A DNA stretch of 64,000 nucleotides from Oncomelania hupensis (GCA_036898135.1 CM072515.1:53720236-53784235); one strand, 5' to 3'; shown: positions 1 to 11,104, numbered from the stretch's first letter. Numbers and translations are program-made. The notes: generated from the letters alone by a model not told the origin.

Positions 1-228
1 ACAAACATTTCCACAGTGACACAAAATGTTAGCAATTCCACTCACACAGCTAACGTATTTGACATTCTGCTAAATTATAACAAAATGGTGGTGTGTTGCA
101 CTATAGTTGTAATGGTCTAGTAAAACCATAATGTTATCAAATTTCGTTTCGATGGCTTTTTCAGATTAAATGTGGCGTGAGAACAATTACAACCAAATCA
201 TTTCTCATTGGCAGACAGATAACTGATT

Positions 229-531
229 TCAATACTCTTTTGTCCAAATACACCATGCTCGGAAATACGGAGAGAAAATAACTTTGGCCGGCTTGTTCGC
301 ATGTTGCGCCCAGAGTTGTCTAACGTTAGGCAGGTACTCTGTGCAAACGAACAGTTTCTCGCCTGTAATATTTGCTCTGTCCTCCATTAAACCTTGCGGA
401 TAAACCGAGAGGTAGATTTTAGTTGCAATCTTGGCTAGCTCCGCTAGTTCAGCCTTGCACTGCCCTGCAAACACCACCACCCCCTCGCCCCACCCCTTTC
501 CCGAAGTAAAGCTTGTAACTCTGGATAGCTT
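229..531 (-). CDS. Possible host exon or short ORF of unknown function
   Basis: An open frame runs on the minus strand from just after an in-frame TGA at 532-534 down to a TGA at 229-231. The last ~80 codons have balanced, non-repetitive composition (for example a MEDRANITGEKLF stretch and a WCIWTKEY end). There is no ATG at the left end of the frame; the only early Met is internal (MEDR...). A TTTGCAG/GG acceptor-like sequence lies near 464-471, but it follows a G-rich tract rather than a pyrimidine tract, so splicing support is weak. I do not recognise a family. It could be a terminal coding exon of a host gene, a decayed transposon fragment, or chance. Low confidence. Confidence 0.2.
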   Translation of the reverse strand, partial: KLSRVTSFTSGKGWGEGVVVFAGQCKAELAELAKIATKIYLSVYPQGLMEDRANITGEKLFVCTEYLPNVRQLWAQHANKPAKVIFSPYFRAWCIWTKEY

Positions 532-534
532 TCA

Positions 535-893
535 TGGTGTTCTGAGACGAGATAACTCTAGATAACTAATAATAAAACAAAAGGACAAGGTACGTCCCAT
601 TTGCGAATAAGGCCTAATCAGTTTATTTATTTATTTGAGAATAAGGCAAAGACAGCTCAAGCATTGTCATCCGTGCACACAAGAAATACAGAATAATTAC
701 GTTTTTAACTTCATAACGCACTTTACAATTAAAATGTGAAATATAAATCAGCCATACATCACGGTATAAGGTAAAGAAAAGTATATAAGGTAGTGCAGGA
801 CTGTGAAACTAAACATTACTGAGCTCATCGAGGTCAAATTAATTATGTTCTTAATAAAAAAATAAATAAATTAATTAATTAATTAATTACCTA

Positions 894-894
<1 letters not shown>
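535..894. other. AT-rich non-coding stretch
   Basis: AT-rich sequence with (TTTA)n and (TTAA)n runs (near 620-632 and 868-890). I see no gene or element boundary. Confidence 0.5.
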
Positions 895-960
<66 letters not shown>

Positions 961-961
961 T
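895..961 (+). repeat. (AAT)n microsatellite
   Basis: Nearly pure ATA/AAT units. It is embedded in other AT-rich runs on both sides, and no retroposon end is recognisable next to it. Confidence 0.95.
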
Positions 962-1180
962 TAATACTAATAATAACTTATTTATTTATTTAATTATTTA
1001 TTTAATTTAACGTCTATTCACATCTGTGATATTAGACAATATATTAAATTAGAAACAGGTTAACTTGAAATTTAAATAATTGAATTAACATGAACAAAAG
1101 TGAATAAAACGACATAATTAAATAACAGAAATCTATTGTTATTTTGTTATTGATGATTTGTGATTTATGAATGGGTAAGA

Positions 1181-1181
1181 A

Positions 1182-1274
<93 letters not shown>
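1181..1274 (+). repeat. (AAT)n microsatellite at a LINE 3' end
   Basis: Pure AAT units of ~94 bp. They abut the minus-strand LINE 3' end at 1275-1440, so the array reads as the (ATT)n tail of that element. Confidence 0.95.
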
Positions 1275-1275
<1 letters not shown>

Positions 1276-1440
1276 GTATTTATATTGCGCCTTTTCCTAA
1301 TGATATCAGTTCAAAGCGCAGTTCTCACGCATTTGAATTAACGTTAACATCGAAATATAAACGAGAAGAAGTTAACCAAAAAAAAAGACAATATTAATAA
1401 AATTATATTATGCGAAAGAAGAACAACTGGTGTTTAAATG
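1275..1440 (-). mobile_element. CR1/L2-like LINE 3' UTR fragment
   Basis: The segment GGTATTTATATTGCGCC, then TTCAAAGCGCAGTTCTCACG and an AACGTTAACATCGAAA block, matches 47968-48060 almost base for base. That second copy continues into a LINE C-terminal coding region, which identifies this one as the same LINE's 3' UTR on the minus strand. It is truncated where the 47-bp satellite begins. Confidence 0.65.
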
Positions 1441-1454
1441 TCACCCGATAATAT

Positions 1455-2013
1455 TTTCTTAACTAAAAAGGCACTTCGCAATGTATATATGAAGCCTAAC
1501 ATTTCTTAACTAATACGGCACTTCGCAATTTAGATGTCAAGCCTAACATTTTTTAACTAACAAGGCACTTCGCAATTTAGATATGAAGCCTAACATTTCT
1601 TAACTAACAAGGCACTTCGCAATGTAGATATAAAGCCTAACATTTCTTAACTAACAAGGCATTTCGCAATTTAGATATGAAGCCTAACATTTCTTAACTA
1701 ATAAGGCACTTCGCAATTTAGATATGAAGCCTAACATTTCTAATTAATAAGGCACTTCGCAATTTAGATATGAACCCTAACATTTCTTAACTAATAAGGC
1801 ATTTCGCAATTTACATACGAAGCCTAACATTTCTTAACTAATAAGCACTTTGCAATTCAGATATGAAGCCTGACTTTCTTTACTAATTAGCACAGTGCAA
1901 TTTAGATATGAAGCCTTACAGTTCTTTACTTATAAAAACTTTGAAATTTAGATATGAAGCCTGACATTTCTTAACTAATAAGGCACTTCGCAAATTACAT
2001 ATGAAGCCTAACA
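1455..2013. repeat. 47-bp tandem satellite, about 12 copies
   Basis: Units carry TTCTTAACTAATAAGGCACT followed by TCGCAATTTAGATATGAAGC. TTCTT starts at 1456 and 1503, giving a 47-bp period that holds for most of the array. The central copies are 90% or more alike; copies after ~1840 decay. No ORF. Confidence 0.93.
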
Positions 2014-2750
2014 GTCAAATACCGGAACAATTAAAATGTGTTAGCATGCAATATAAGGCAGATTAAAAAAAATTGTAAGATTACCCTAGCACAGTGGGGA
2101 TAATTGGACAATTACTACATGGTGTTTTCATTAAGACACGCAAGGCGTCACGTCACATAGCTTGATCGCACAAGAATACACCCACATGGACTACGGACAA
2201 TTAAAGAAAGAAAAAAGTAAAGGTTTTCTGGGTTCCTAGAACCTTTGACTGCAAGGAAGAGAAGGTCTTTATGAACTCCTTTATCTCAGGTCCAGCTTTA
2301 AATAAGCAAGGACTAGGGTAATTTGTACAGTTCCCGCTCGTCGCTTATCCAAGGACTTCCCGGGAGGATGATTGCAGACTAAGATTATAGGTGAACATTT
2401 GTTATCGCCTCATCGTTTACCTTTGGGACTATCGAAAAGAAAGCACTGAAGAAATGGGAATAGGCACAACCTTCATAAAACTGACCCTGCAAAAAGGGAG
2501 ATGGCTCTCCTTCCATTACTGCATTGCAGGTTCTGGTAAAAGTTCAACGAGTCGTCTCCACAAGTGCTATTGGTGCTGCATTCAATCGTGGTGTTTGCCC
2601 AAAGGCTGATAGGCGTGGTAATACCGTCAATATTAGACTTCACGCTTCGCGGGCGCTATCGATCGTGAACACAGTAGAAGAATTAGAACCCAAAGCAGAA
2701 AACAAGAACTAGAAACAGAACACATTAATGTGAAACGCTGTTTTTCTCAT
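2014..2750. other. Unassigned intergenic sequence
   Basis: Mixed-composition sequence. Two overlapping short open frames at 2391-2712 have no recognisable similarity and I regard them as chance. Confidence 0.4.
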
Positions 2751-2752
2751 TT

Positions 2753-3125
2753 CGTGGCGCAGTGGGTAAGTCGCCGGTTTTCTTATGCAAAATGTCGCAG
2801 GTTCGATTCTGGCAAGGGGTGAACTTAAGTGACTTAGATACGAGACTACTGAGGTCAGCGAGGGTTTTCTCCGGGTACTCCGGTTTCCTCCCTCCTTTCA
2901 ATAATAGTACTGGATGCAGTCAAACTAAAATTGCACAAGTAAAACTGGGATTTCCTCCCCGTCTTCTAATAGAGATCTCCATGCCTTTACAGCACATGTT
3001 TGAGTGATAGATGTGTTTGTTGTGCTTGTAATAGTGGACGAAAACATGTGAGCGTGTATGTTGGTACAGATCGCCGAGTTTTGAGCCTGATCGTTGACTT
3101 GGGGAAAAGCGCGTATATAGCATCC

Positions 3126-3127
<2 letters not shown>
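2753..3127 (+). mobile_element. tRNA-derived SINE, family B, copy 1
   Basis: The head GTGGCGCAGTGGGTAAG... with the B-box-like GGTTCGATTCTGG looks like a decayed tRNA-type Pol III promoter. The body contains GTGACTTAGATACGAG, TTTCCTCCCTCCTTTCAATAA, GTCTTCTAATAG, and a 3' end GCGTATATAGCATCCAGT followed by (ATT)n. The same ordered blocks occur at 39719-40075 (+) and, inverted, at 36165-36506. No TSD is evident. Confidence 0.85.

Positions 3128-3182
<55 letters not shown>
3128..3182 (+). repeat. (ATT)n tail of SINE B copy 1
   Basis: Pure ATT array starting directly after GCATCCAGT, the SINE B 3' end. Confidence 0.95.
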
Positions 3183-3183
<1 letters not shown>

Positions 3184-3299
3184 GTTTTAAGACAAAGAAA
3201 CCACCTCGTTTACTGGATAAACTCACATCCTAAAAAAGCTCAATTACACGGAACTAATATATTCTCCAGTGTCGTAAAACACTGCGTGACATTTTCATA

Positions 3300-3720
3300 A
3301 TTATCACCCTCACCACTACTATGTTCATCACCATCTTCATCATCATCTTCTTCTCTTCTGCTTCTTTCTCTTCCTCTTCGTTCATAATCTTCGTCAATAC
3401 AAGTCTATACAATTCTTTCCTCTTTCTCCGTCCTCTTGATCATCTGATTCCCCCACCCCTCCCCTCCTCCCTACACCTCTCCATCTTTTTGCCTCTGGCA
3501 CTCTTTCCTCCTCCCCTCTCTCCCTCCCTAACATCTTCAGCCGCTTTACTTTGCTCTGCATGGAACCAGCGTTCTAAGGGGTCTGACAAGAAAATCCTGG
3601 CTAACGAGAAAGCAGTTTCCCCCCTCCCATCATCGAACGGACGCGTGCCTTTGTTTGCCAACACTTCAGAAGGCCATTTTCCCTCTCCTTACAAGCTCAA
3701 TGGTGGCTAAAAGATTTAAA
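3300..3720. other. Pyrimidine-rich low-complexity stretch
   Basis: TTC/CTC-rich sequence on the + strand. The open frame at 3321-3710 is Ser/Pro/Phe-rich and follows from base composition, so I do not call a gene. Confidence 0.5.
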
Positions 3721-3733
3721 ACGCTGAGAAGGA

Positions 3734-3990
3734 ACACACACAAACACGAACGGGCGATGGAACACACACACATACATACACACACACACGCACAAACACA
3801 CACATACCCATAGAGGTAGGCAGACACACGCCTTGATTCACGCGTACACACATTTTAAGCACGCCATTCCTTACCAGGTCAATAGCATGTACAAGAATTA
3901 AAACGTTCAGAAGGAAATAAACAAACACACGGCTTCGGCTAATACAGACGCACGCACATTATGCACGTGCACACACACATACACGCACGC
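3734..3990 (+). repeat. Imperfect (CA)n repeats
   Basis: Interrupted CA tracts with CATA and CGCA variants at 3734-3812 and again around 3920-3990. Confidence 0.8.
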
Positions 3991-4089
3991 ACACAAGAGG
4001 AAATACACTCTCCGATATGTACGAACATAAGCAGAAAAATGGGAAAAAAATGTCACTTCTGCTTTGTTTTACAAGTACAATAGCGGATA

Positions 4090-4163
4090 GGAGAAGAAGA
4101 AAGAAAGAAAGAAAGAAAGAAGAAGAAGAAGAAGAAGAAGAAGAAGAAGAAGAAGAAGAAGAA

Positions 4164-4220
<57 letters not shown>

Positions 4221-4264
4221 GAGGAAGAAGAAGAAGAAGAAGAAGAAGAAGAAGAAGAAGAAGG
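4090..4264 (+). repeat. Compound (GAAA)n/(GAA)n purine tract
   Basis: Alternating GAAA and GAA blocks with strict purine bias on the + strand. All open frames over it are repeat translations. Confidence 0.95.
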
Positions 4265-4869
4265 CAAGGAAATTTGAAACAATAAATACCAGTCGTTATC
4301 TTCTCGTTTGCAGACGCCGACATCCGGAACTGAACGAAAACAACAGGAAATCGCCCAAGACACTCGTAATCGTCGACGTCTTGTGTTTCTCTAACAAACG
4401 CTAAGCTAACAAATGAGGATAAAACGCCGACAAAGGCTCAGAATGACACCACAAATGACCCGCACTTTAACGACATAACATGTCACAAGGAAACACCTTC
4501 GCATCCACATAAAACGTATGAAAAGAAGATGGAAGATGACAGACAAACTGCTGCAATTGCTGAACATTGTCCAGAGATTGCTAAACGTGTCCAAAACAAT
4601 TGCCAAAAATGCCAGACAAAAGGTGTCAAACGGACTTAAAAGAGCATGTAGTTGCCCCCCCCTCCTCCTCCGTCCTTCCCGCCCTATCCCATCACCCACC
4701 CCAACAAAAAAAAAAGTATTTTCGTTGTACGTGAAAGTCTGTTCCAAGAGCCATGCAAGTGTTCTTTTAGATTATCTATATGGAAAGAGAACAAAAATAT
4801 TGTTTTGTACTTCTCAACAACCAAACCCACGATGAAATAACAAGGCTTATGTTACGAGACGAATCTTAC
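4265..4869. other. Unassigned sequence
   Basis: No repeat or gene recognised. The open frames on both strands are short and without family resemblance. Confidence 0.4.
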
Positions 4870-5400
4870 AAAGTTGGCCGTAAACTGCCGAAAAGGACCC
4901 AATATGGCTCCTATACCCTTAGTTGTAAGCACTCAAAACTCCGACGGAAACTGCCGAAGAGGGCCGAAGAGGGCCGAAAGGGACCAAAAGACAAAAGACG
5001 ACAGGGACCCGATAGGACCTGAATGCTTTGACTTGAAGTTGCCGAAGATGAACGTAAACTGCCCAAAGGGCCGAGAGGCACCCGATATGGCCCGAGCGCT
5101 TGAACAGTACATCTTCCTCCCTTGAAGAAAATCGGGACGGAAACTGCCGAAGATGGCCGTTAGCTGCCGAAGAATGCCGTAAAGTGCCGAAAATGGCCGT
5201 AAACTGGCGAGAGGGGACCCGATGGGGTTTGGGCGTTTTGAATTTTACGAGAACCTGGAGTGTCCCGATGCGGACGTAACGATTAATGGAATGTGCCATA
5301 AACAGGCGGTGTGTGAATGGAGGGAGACAGGCCAACAGCAATGAAGGTCCCGATGGCCACAAACAGGCCATTCAACCAGCGAGGACAAAGTGGCCATAAA
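4870..5400. repeat. Degenerate GCCGTAAACTGCCGAA minisatellite
   Basis: Imperfect ~20-bp units (GCCGTAAACTGCCGAAGATG-like) recur at about 4876, 4942, 5038-5062, 5140-5205. They are separated by a second motif, GACCCGATATGG plus GCGCTTTGAA-like sequence, at about 4897, 5003, 5080 and 5216. This gives a two-level tandem structure. Copies are strongly diverged. Confidence 0.7.
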
Positions 5401-5860
5401 CACCGGACCGCTACCAGCCTGTGTGAGGGTCTCTGGTGCACAAAGACGCTCTCCTAAACTATGCCGTGAACACTGCAGTCTCTCTTGCCAGGCTGTTTCC
5501 TTTCAGTGCACAATGCAGGGATTGTTTTCCAAACAGACAATGCCACAAGGAGAGGAAGAACAATGTGTGGTGATTTGGGGATATGCAGAATGATTCACCG
5601 TGAAGAAGCTTTTCATGCGAATCAGACAACACATGCACCACACACTCAGCAAAATGTAATCATGTGTTGTTAAAGTATTTGTGAAGTGCGTTGGAAGTTT
5701 ATGTTTTTGTCAGCAGTTACGGTCATTATTTTGGTAGTTTGAATCTTAATGTATACGGTGCTGTACCTTTGTATTAGGCATACTGAATTTTGTATTGATC
5801 CTGATAGACCACGGGACAATGAAATGTAAAGAATATCATCATAACCACCTGCACCACCCC
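5401..5860. other. Unassigned sequence
   Basis: Nothing recognisable. The short open frames (5390-5673) overlap each other in different frames. Confidence 0.4.
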
Positions 5861-5865
5861 CACCT

Positions 5866-6116
5866 CCTCCACCACCACCATTATCATCATCATCATTATC
5901 ATATCATCATCAGCAGCAGCAGAAGCAGCAGCAGCAGCAGAAGAAGAAGAAGAAGAAGAAGAAGAAGAAGAAGAAGGAGACGATGCAGCGTAGGTGGAGG
6001 AATCAGCGAAAGGCTAAGGTGGTATTAAAACAAAAAACGAAGAAGAAGAAGAAGAAGAAGAAGAAGAATGAGGAGGTGGATGAGTGAGAAGAAGAGGAGG
6101 AAGAAGGAGTGAACAG

Positions 6117-6187
<71 letters not shown>
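5866..6187 (+). repeat. Compound CAC/ATC/CAG/GAA microsatellite cluster
   Basis: In order: (CAC), (ATC), (CAG/AAG), (GAA)n to 5976, a short unique piece, (GAA)n at 6041-6068, and (ATC)n at 6118-6187. Confidence 0.95.
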
Positions 6188-6363
6188 GCGGCAACACCAG
6201 CAACTTCACCAAACCATCGCAGTCATGAGCAGCAACACCCGAGGGGCAGAACAACTCTGTGCTGAACGGTAGCTAACCACTCTGTAATGCTAATCTGACA
6301 CAGCAGCTGCAAACTACAGGAACACCCTGGGGACAAGCCTCTTCTTTGGACTGCGAGGAGTAA

Positions 6364-6365
<2 letters not shown>

Positions 6366-6425
<60 letters not shown>

Positions 6426-6438
6426 GAGAGAGAGAGTG
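6366..6438 (+). repeat. (GA)n microsatellite
   Basis: Nearly pure GA, interrupted once by AATA near 6422. Confidence 0.95.
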
Positions 6439-6810
6439 AGCGAACATAAATAAATAAATGCACCCATAATTAAATAAATAAAGAATGAATATAAGCAACA
6501 CCAAACATGCCTCGTATGACAGTTATCTATAATTCATAAGCTCTGTTCTGTGTTGGAGCTCATATTATAAATAATCACTGTTTCACTGTTGCTCTGGCGT
6601 CTTGGTGACTTTTGCTCTGGTGAAAAACACAATCAATATCATAAGTAGAGAGACGCTACACTGCGGGAGAAGAAAAAAAAAGTTATTAAATGTACAAAAC
6701 TAAAAGAATGAAAGTAGTAGTTTCCGTGGTGTGGGTTGGTGTGGTTAGAATACAAATCCAATGCATTGTGCTAGCTTTACAAAAAATATTACATACAACC
6801 GTGTCTTCTA
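6439..6810. other. Unassigned sequence
   Basis: AT-rich, no gene or element recognised. Confidence 0.4.
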
Positions 6811-7340
6811 GAGATAGTCTGACCACAACGAAACACAAAACCAAGAAATGAAAGAAGAATGCATTATTACAAAAGACTACTCAAAACGAGAACGTCTGCT
6901 GTACACATTATGCATAGGTGTATCTAACGGTTCAGGAGACAAGAAAATACCGATGGAACAAGGCATTGTCTTAACGGGAGACGTCGTGAATTATCATACG
7001 AGACGTATGCCCTATATGGGCTATGCATACATAACCCTATTATTCCAGAGAAAATAGCCCCACCGCAAGAAACAGAAAAGATAGATAGACGGAAGAATGC
7101 GTTATCATACAAGAGGACACGATTTTCCCCTAGAGAAGATAACGAATGTTATACATAATGATTATAAATTACTGACAGTCTGACCACACCAGAAAAGACG
7201 ATGGAACGGTGCTTCTTATAGGAAACGTTATGAATTAACATACACAAGATACACTCCTATATATGCTCTATACATAAACACGTCCGTCTCATTCCAGAGA
7301 TAATAAGTCCGGAATTTAAGAAATATCTAAATAATGCAAG
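6811..7340. repeat. Strongly degenerate long tandem repeat
   Basis: Recurring blocks (GTCTGACCACA at ~6818 and ~7177, AGAATGC(A/G)TTAT(C/T)A at ~6857 and ~7093, ATTCCAGAGA at ~7044 and ~7290, TATATGCTCTATACATAA-like blocks at ~7013 and ~7260) suggest an old tandem array with units of a few hundred bp. Confidence 0.45.
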
Positions 7341-7503
7341 ACACGTAAGATATACTATACAAGAAACTCACCCATCATACAGGACAAATGTTATGTGCAT
7401 AGACATCAGTACCATACCAGAGATTGTAATCCACCACACATGGTTACATAGGAGGTAGATAGGACATTTATTATCAAAAAACACTCGACTAAGAGGAGCA
7501 ATA

Positions 7504-7672
7504 GACATAAATATGCAAAAATCCTGACGGACATAACAAAAATAACGCATTGCATAATATTATATACATAAATATACAAATCACTATGGACATTACAAGA
7601 TAACGTATTACATAATATATTACGCATGCATATACAAATTACTATGAACGCTCAAAAAATAACGCATTGCAT
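7504..7672. repeat. ~60-bp tandem repeat, left part
   Basis: Units with ACATAAATATACAAATCACT, then ATGGACATTACA and AATAACGCATTGCATAATAT, begin at about 7504, 7564 and 7623. The array resumes at ~8345 on the far side of an inserted LINE. Confidence 0.75.
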
Positions 7673-8345
7673 ACTATCCTATCCTATCCTATTTAAATGT
7701 CGTTGGGGCACAACAGATGATCGTTTAACCAGCGTATTCCCTCTTTCTCTGTTCTCAGCAACCCTCATGGCTTCGTTCAGTGTCAAACCAGTCCATTCTC
7801 GAATGTTGTCCTCCCACCTCTTTTTCTGTCTCCCTCTTCCTCTGCCTCCTTGCGCCGTGCCTTGCAGGATAGTTTTTGCAAGGCCTGATGATCTGGTGAC
7901 GTGGTCATACCATCGGAGTTTCCGTTTCTTCACCACTGTGAACAGGTCATCGTGTTGTCCAATGGCTGGTGTGATGGTCTGTCGGATTTCGTTGTTGGTG
8001 ACGTACTGGGTATAGGAAATACCCAGAAGTCTTCTGTAGTACCTCATCTCCATGCTTTGTATTCTTCGTTGTACATCTGCTGTGAGGGTCCATGTTTGGC
8101 AAGCGTATAGCAAGATCGGGATGACAAGGGATCGCAGCAGCCTTACCTTGGAATGTAGATTGATGGTCCTGTCTTTCCAAATGGGCTTCAACCTTGTCAG
8201 GGCAGCAGTTGTTTGTGAGATTCTGGAGAAGACTTCCTATCGGGACCCATTGTCTGATACAATGGCTCTCCTAAATATTTGAAGCTATGTACTGTGTTGA
8301 GGAATTGGCCTTGGACTTTGATGTCCATGTTGATGCCTTTGGTAT
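7673..8345 (-). mobile_element. RTE-like LINE copy a, 5'-truncated 3' part
   Basis: The minus strand encodes the C-terminal part of a non-LTR retrotransposon ORF. In order it has the end of the RT domain (FKYLG block), a LLRSLVIPILLYACQTWTL segment, a KKRKLRWYDHVTR segment and a Gly/Arg-rich KKRWEDNIREWTGL tail, the typical end of RTE/BovB-like elements. The main frame is 7679-8191. A 2-bp insertion in the KYLG region near 8266-8268 moves the upstream part (from 8197) to another frame, so this copy is dead. The tail on the + strand is (TATCC)n at 7676-7691. It interrupts a ~60-bp tandem repeat; GCATA occurs at both edges as a possible short TSD. Confidence 0.9.
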
Positions 8346-8440
8346 ATGGCATAATATAATACGCATAAATATATAAATAACTATGGATATTGAAAAAAAA
8401 ATAAGGCAATGCATCATATAATATACATAAATCTTTATTC
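8346..8440. repeat. ~60-bp tandem repeat, right part
   Basis: Resumes the 7504-7672 unit (GCATAAATATATAAATAACT, then ATGGATATTGAAAAA). A further partial unit, ATACAAATCACTATGAACAT, sits at 8703-8722 beyond the (ATC)n array. Confidence 0.7.
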
Positions 8441-8620
8441 TTTTTGATCCTAATTGTATTTGTCGGTACTTTTGTGTCTACTGTCATTGCCTTCTACCGT
8501 TTATTTTTTTATCTGCTTGAATATTCATCACTGTCATTGTTACACATTTTTGACTGTGTGTGTGTGTTATTGTAAATTTATTGTACACGCTTAGAGCTGT
8601 CAAGATTAGGCGTTTGGAAA

Positions 8621-8622
<2 letters not shown>

Positions 8623-8699
<77 letters not shown>

Positions 8700-8700
8700 A
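8623..8700 (+). repeat. (ATC)n microsatellite
   Basis: Pure ATC. The preceding GATTAGGCGTTTGGAAATGTTC resembles a retroposon 3' end (inference), so the array may be a tail. Confidence 0.9.
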
Positions 8701-8859
8701 AAGATACAAATCACTATGAACATTACGTAAGAAGATACACGCCTGATGAACAAATCTGAAAGCCAAAAGGGACAGACATTCAAGTAAGATTTTACGGAAT
8801 ACGGAGAGAGAAAAAAAAATAGCGGCCATCGCTGGTACAACTGATGACAATATAACAGA

Positions 8860-9905
8860 CATCTGAGGTGGGAAGAGAAAGAAGAGATAAGGGTAGAAAT
8901 GTGGGAGATAGAAGGCGTTGGGGGAGAATGGGTCGAGAAGGACAATGTCCTAACGTAGGCTCGGATGGACAGTATTCTAGACTCTGATGTCGTTCTTGCA
9001 TGTTCTTCTCTAGAGGAAGCTGGCGGGCATGGGGATGGTGATGGTCATCTCTGACCAGACATTGACAGTGTGATAGAAGAGGAAAGCATGGGGGATGAAC
9101 AATGGATTTGTGTAACTATACACTAGATCTCATACCATGCCTCAAGGGTCTTTCATAGAAAATGTGTGGGTCGGATAAAGTTCGAAGGAGGCGGGTAAGG
9201 ATTACGGTGGTCGTGGGCGAAAGATATGGTCAGCAATGGAATACAGAGAGAAGGGATGGGAGATGACCAATGAATTTGTGCGGATAATTATGTACTGGAC
9301 TCCAATGATATCCCTGAGGCCTTTCTTGCAAAATCTCTTGTATGGCGAAAGCATAAAAGCATAACTGGGTGAGTAATGAATATCCTGGTAGGAACTTTGG
9401 GAGAGTAGTGATTGGTAGTCGGCAACGGAACTTAAGAGAAATGGAAGGATGACAGAAAGAAAGGCTGGATACTGGAGTAGGAGTAGGGGGAATGATGTTG
9501 GGGTGGGGGATGGGGGTATATAACTACATTTCAAGCCACACCTCTCCAAAGAAGAAACAAAGGGAATGGGAATGCAGGTAATGATCATGGATGACTGGCC
9601 ATCAACGACAGACGTGAAAAAAGTGGAGGATAAGAGCATTGAGGTCGAGGAGCATAATTCATGAATGCAGTCTTGAAGTGTCATTATTCGTTTTTCTTCT
9701 GAAATAGAAGTAGCTATAGGAGGCGGTAAGGGTTTGAGATGGGTCAAATGAATGGTCATCTGCAACAACCCCCCCCCCCCTCCTCCCTACAAGAGATGAA
9801 GAGATAATTGAACAGTGGAGGGGAAAGAGAAGAGGAGTGGCCACTGAGATTGGGTAACAATAATTCTAGACTCCGGCAAATGTCCCTGGAGTCATTCTAG
9901 CGTGC
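8860..9905. repeat. Degenerate tandem repeat, about six units of 135-230 bp
   Basis: A recurring block resembling TAATTCTAGACTCCAATGAT followed by TCCCTGGAGTCTTTCTTGC appears near 8978, 9122, 9297, 9529, 9665 and 9868, each preceded by a purine-rich ~100 bp. Spacing is irregular, consistent with an old array. The 188-codon minus-strand frame at 9202-9768 lies within it and is not called as a gene. Confidence 0.6.
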
Positions 9906-10012
9906 TACAGGGTCTGAACTCTCTTGTCTACAGTGCCATGTCTCATCTTGCTGGACAGATTGTAATGATGGTGTGGAAACTTGAGGTTTGGCTGATTTTT
10001 ACACTACTACCA

Positions 10013-10014
10013 CA

Positions 10015-10085
<71 letters not shown>

Positions 10086-10097
10086 TACTACTACTAT

Positions 10098-10132
<35 letters not shown>

Positions 10133-10146
10133 TTCTTCTTCTTCTA
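10013..10146 (+). repeat. (ATT)n-(ACT)n-(CTT)n compound microsatellite
   Basis: ATT to ~10083, ACT to ~10131, then CTT. Confidence 0.95.
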
Positions 10147-10515
10147 CCCCTAGACAGCTACTACGATTTGAACCTTTTCTTGTGTTATTTTTAGGAATAA
10201 GTGAAACGGGACCGCAAATGTATTATCATCTGTGGACATAACCCTTAATGCCTGCAATGCTGCAAGGATAAAGAGAACTGACAGAAATACGTGCATGGTA
10301 AGGAAAAAACCTTTGTCAAACTATACCTGGAAACGCCTTCGGGTGTAGAAGCTTGTATGCTCTGAATATTAAGGTGCCATGCAACGAAAATCAACGAAAG
10401 CCAAGCAACGAAAATCATGTAGGAGAATCAATACCGAATGAAACAACCGCGCTGTCAAAATTTTATTTACTTAAGTGTTAAAGGTGACAGTGTTTATTTA
10501 AATTGAACATCAACA
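10147..10515. other. Unassigned sequence
   Basis: Nothing recognisable. Confidence 0.4.
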
Positions 10516-10575
10516 ATTACATGACATGGGTATTGCATGAGGTCCAGCGGACTCTTCTGAGCCAAATCAGGACCT
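10516..10575 (-). mobile_element. Family D retroposon, 60-bp 3' end
   Basis: GGTCCAGCGGACTCTTCTGA and GCCAAATCAGGACC match the 3' end of family D (see 15155-15737). The tail side (ATTACATGACAT) resembles its (TACAT)n tail. Confidence 0.7.
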
Positions 10576-11101
10576 AAACATCAGCAATGGCGCACATTAT
10601 AAATGTGTTGCTGATAGATAAAAGCGGCATTACAGAAATCACGCCAGTACACAGCAATCACAGCAGTAGACAGCCGCCATTGCAAGCCAGTTCCCCAAAC
10701 CCATCTAGATCTTGTGGTCATACATAAAGCTTGTCGCCCGCCTTCTCTTTCCGCCAGTGCCATCCTTCCTGACTTCCTTATCACTAAATCCTAGCGCTAG
10801 CGAGGAGACAACCCTCCAGAGACGTGGGCACAACGAGGCAGTTATCTCCCATCCACATCTCTGTCGACTCCGGTGACCTCCCCTGGCCTGGGGGACCAAT
10901 CCGCGGAGACTGATTTGCATAATTAGACTCACAATTGATTTGCTCCCTTCTCCCTCATAGCGTGTGCTTCTGGCTGGCGGCGGCGGTGGCTGCTGCTGTC
11001 GTGTCGTGGTCGTTGTCGATGCTGCTGATGGGGATGCTGTGGTTTTTCTCAACAGCGCCAACTACAATGTAATAAAGACCCAGCGTACCCTGCAGGTACT
11101 A

Positions 11102-11104
<3 letters not shown>
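10576..11104. other. Unassigned sequence
   Basis: No repeat family recognised. The frame at 10705-11061 (-) is short and Thr/Arg-rich; not called. Confidence 0.4.

Noticed and set aside
1455..2013. CRISPR-like array
   Set aside because: The 47-bp units are contiguous with no unique spacers, in eukaryotic repeat DNA.
9202..9768. 188-codon minus-strand ORF of ordinary composition
   Set aside because: Lies across a degenerate tandem array with no family resemblance; units do not share the frame.
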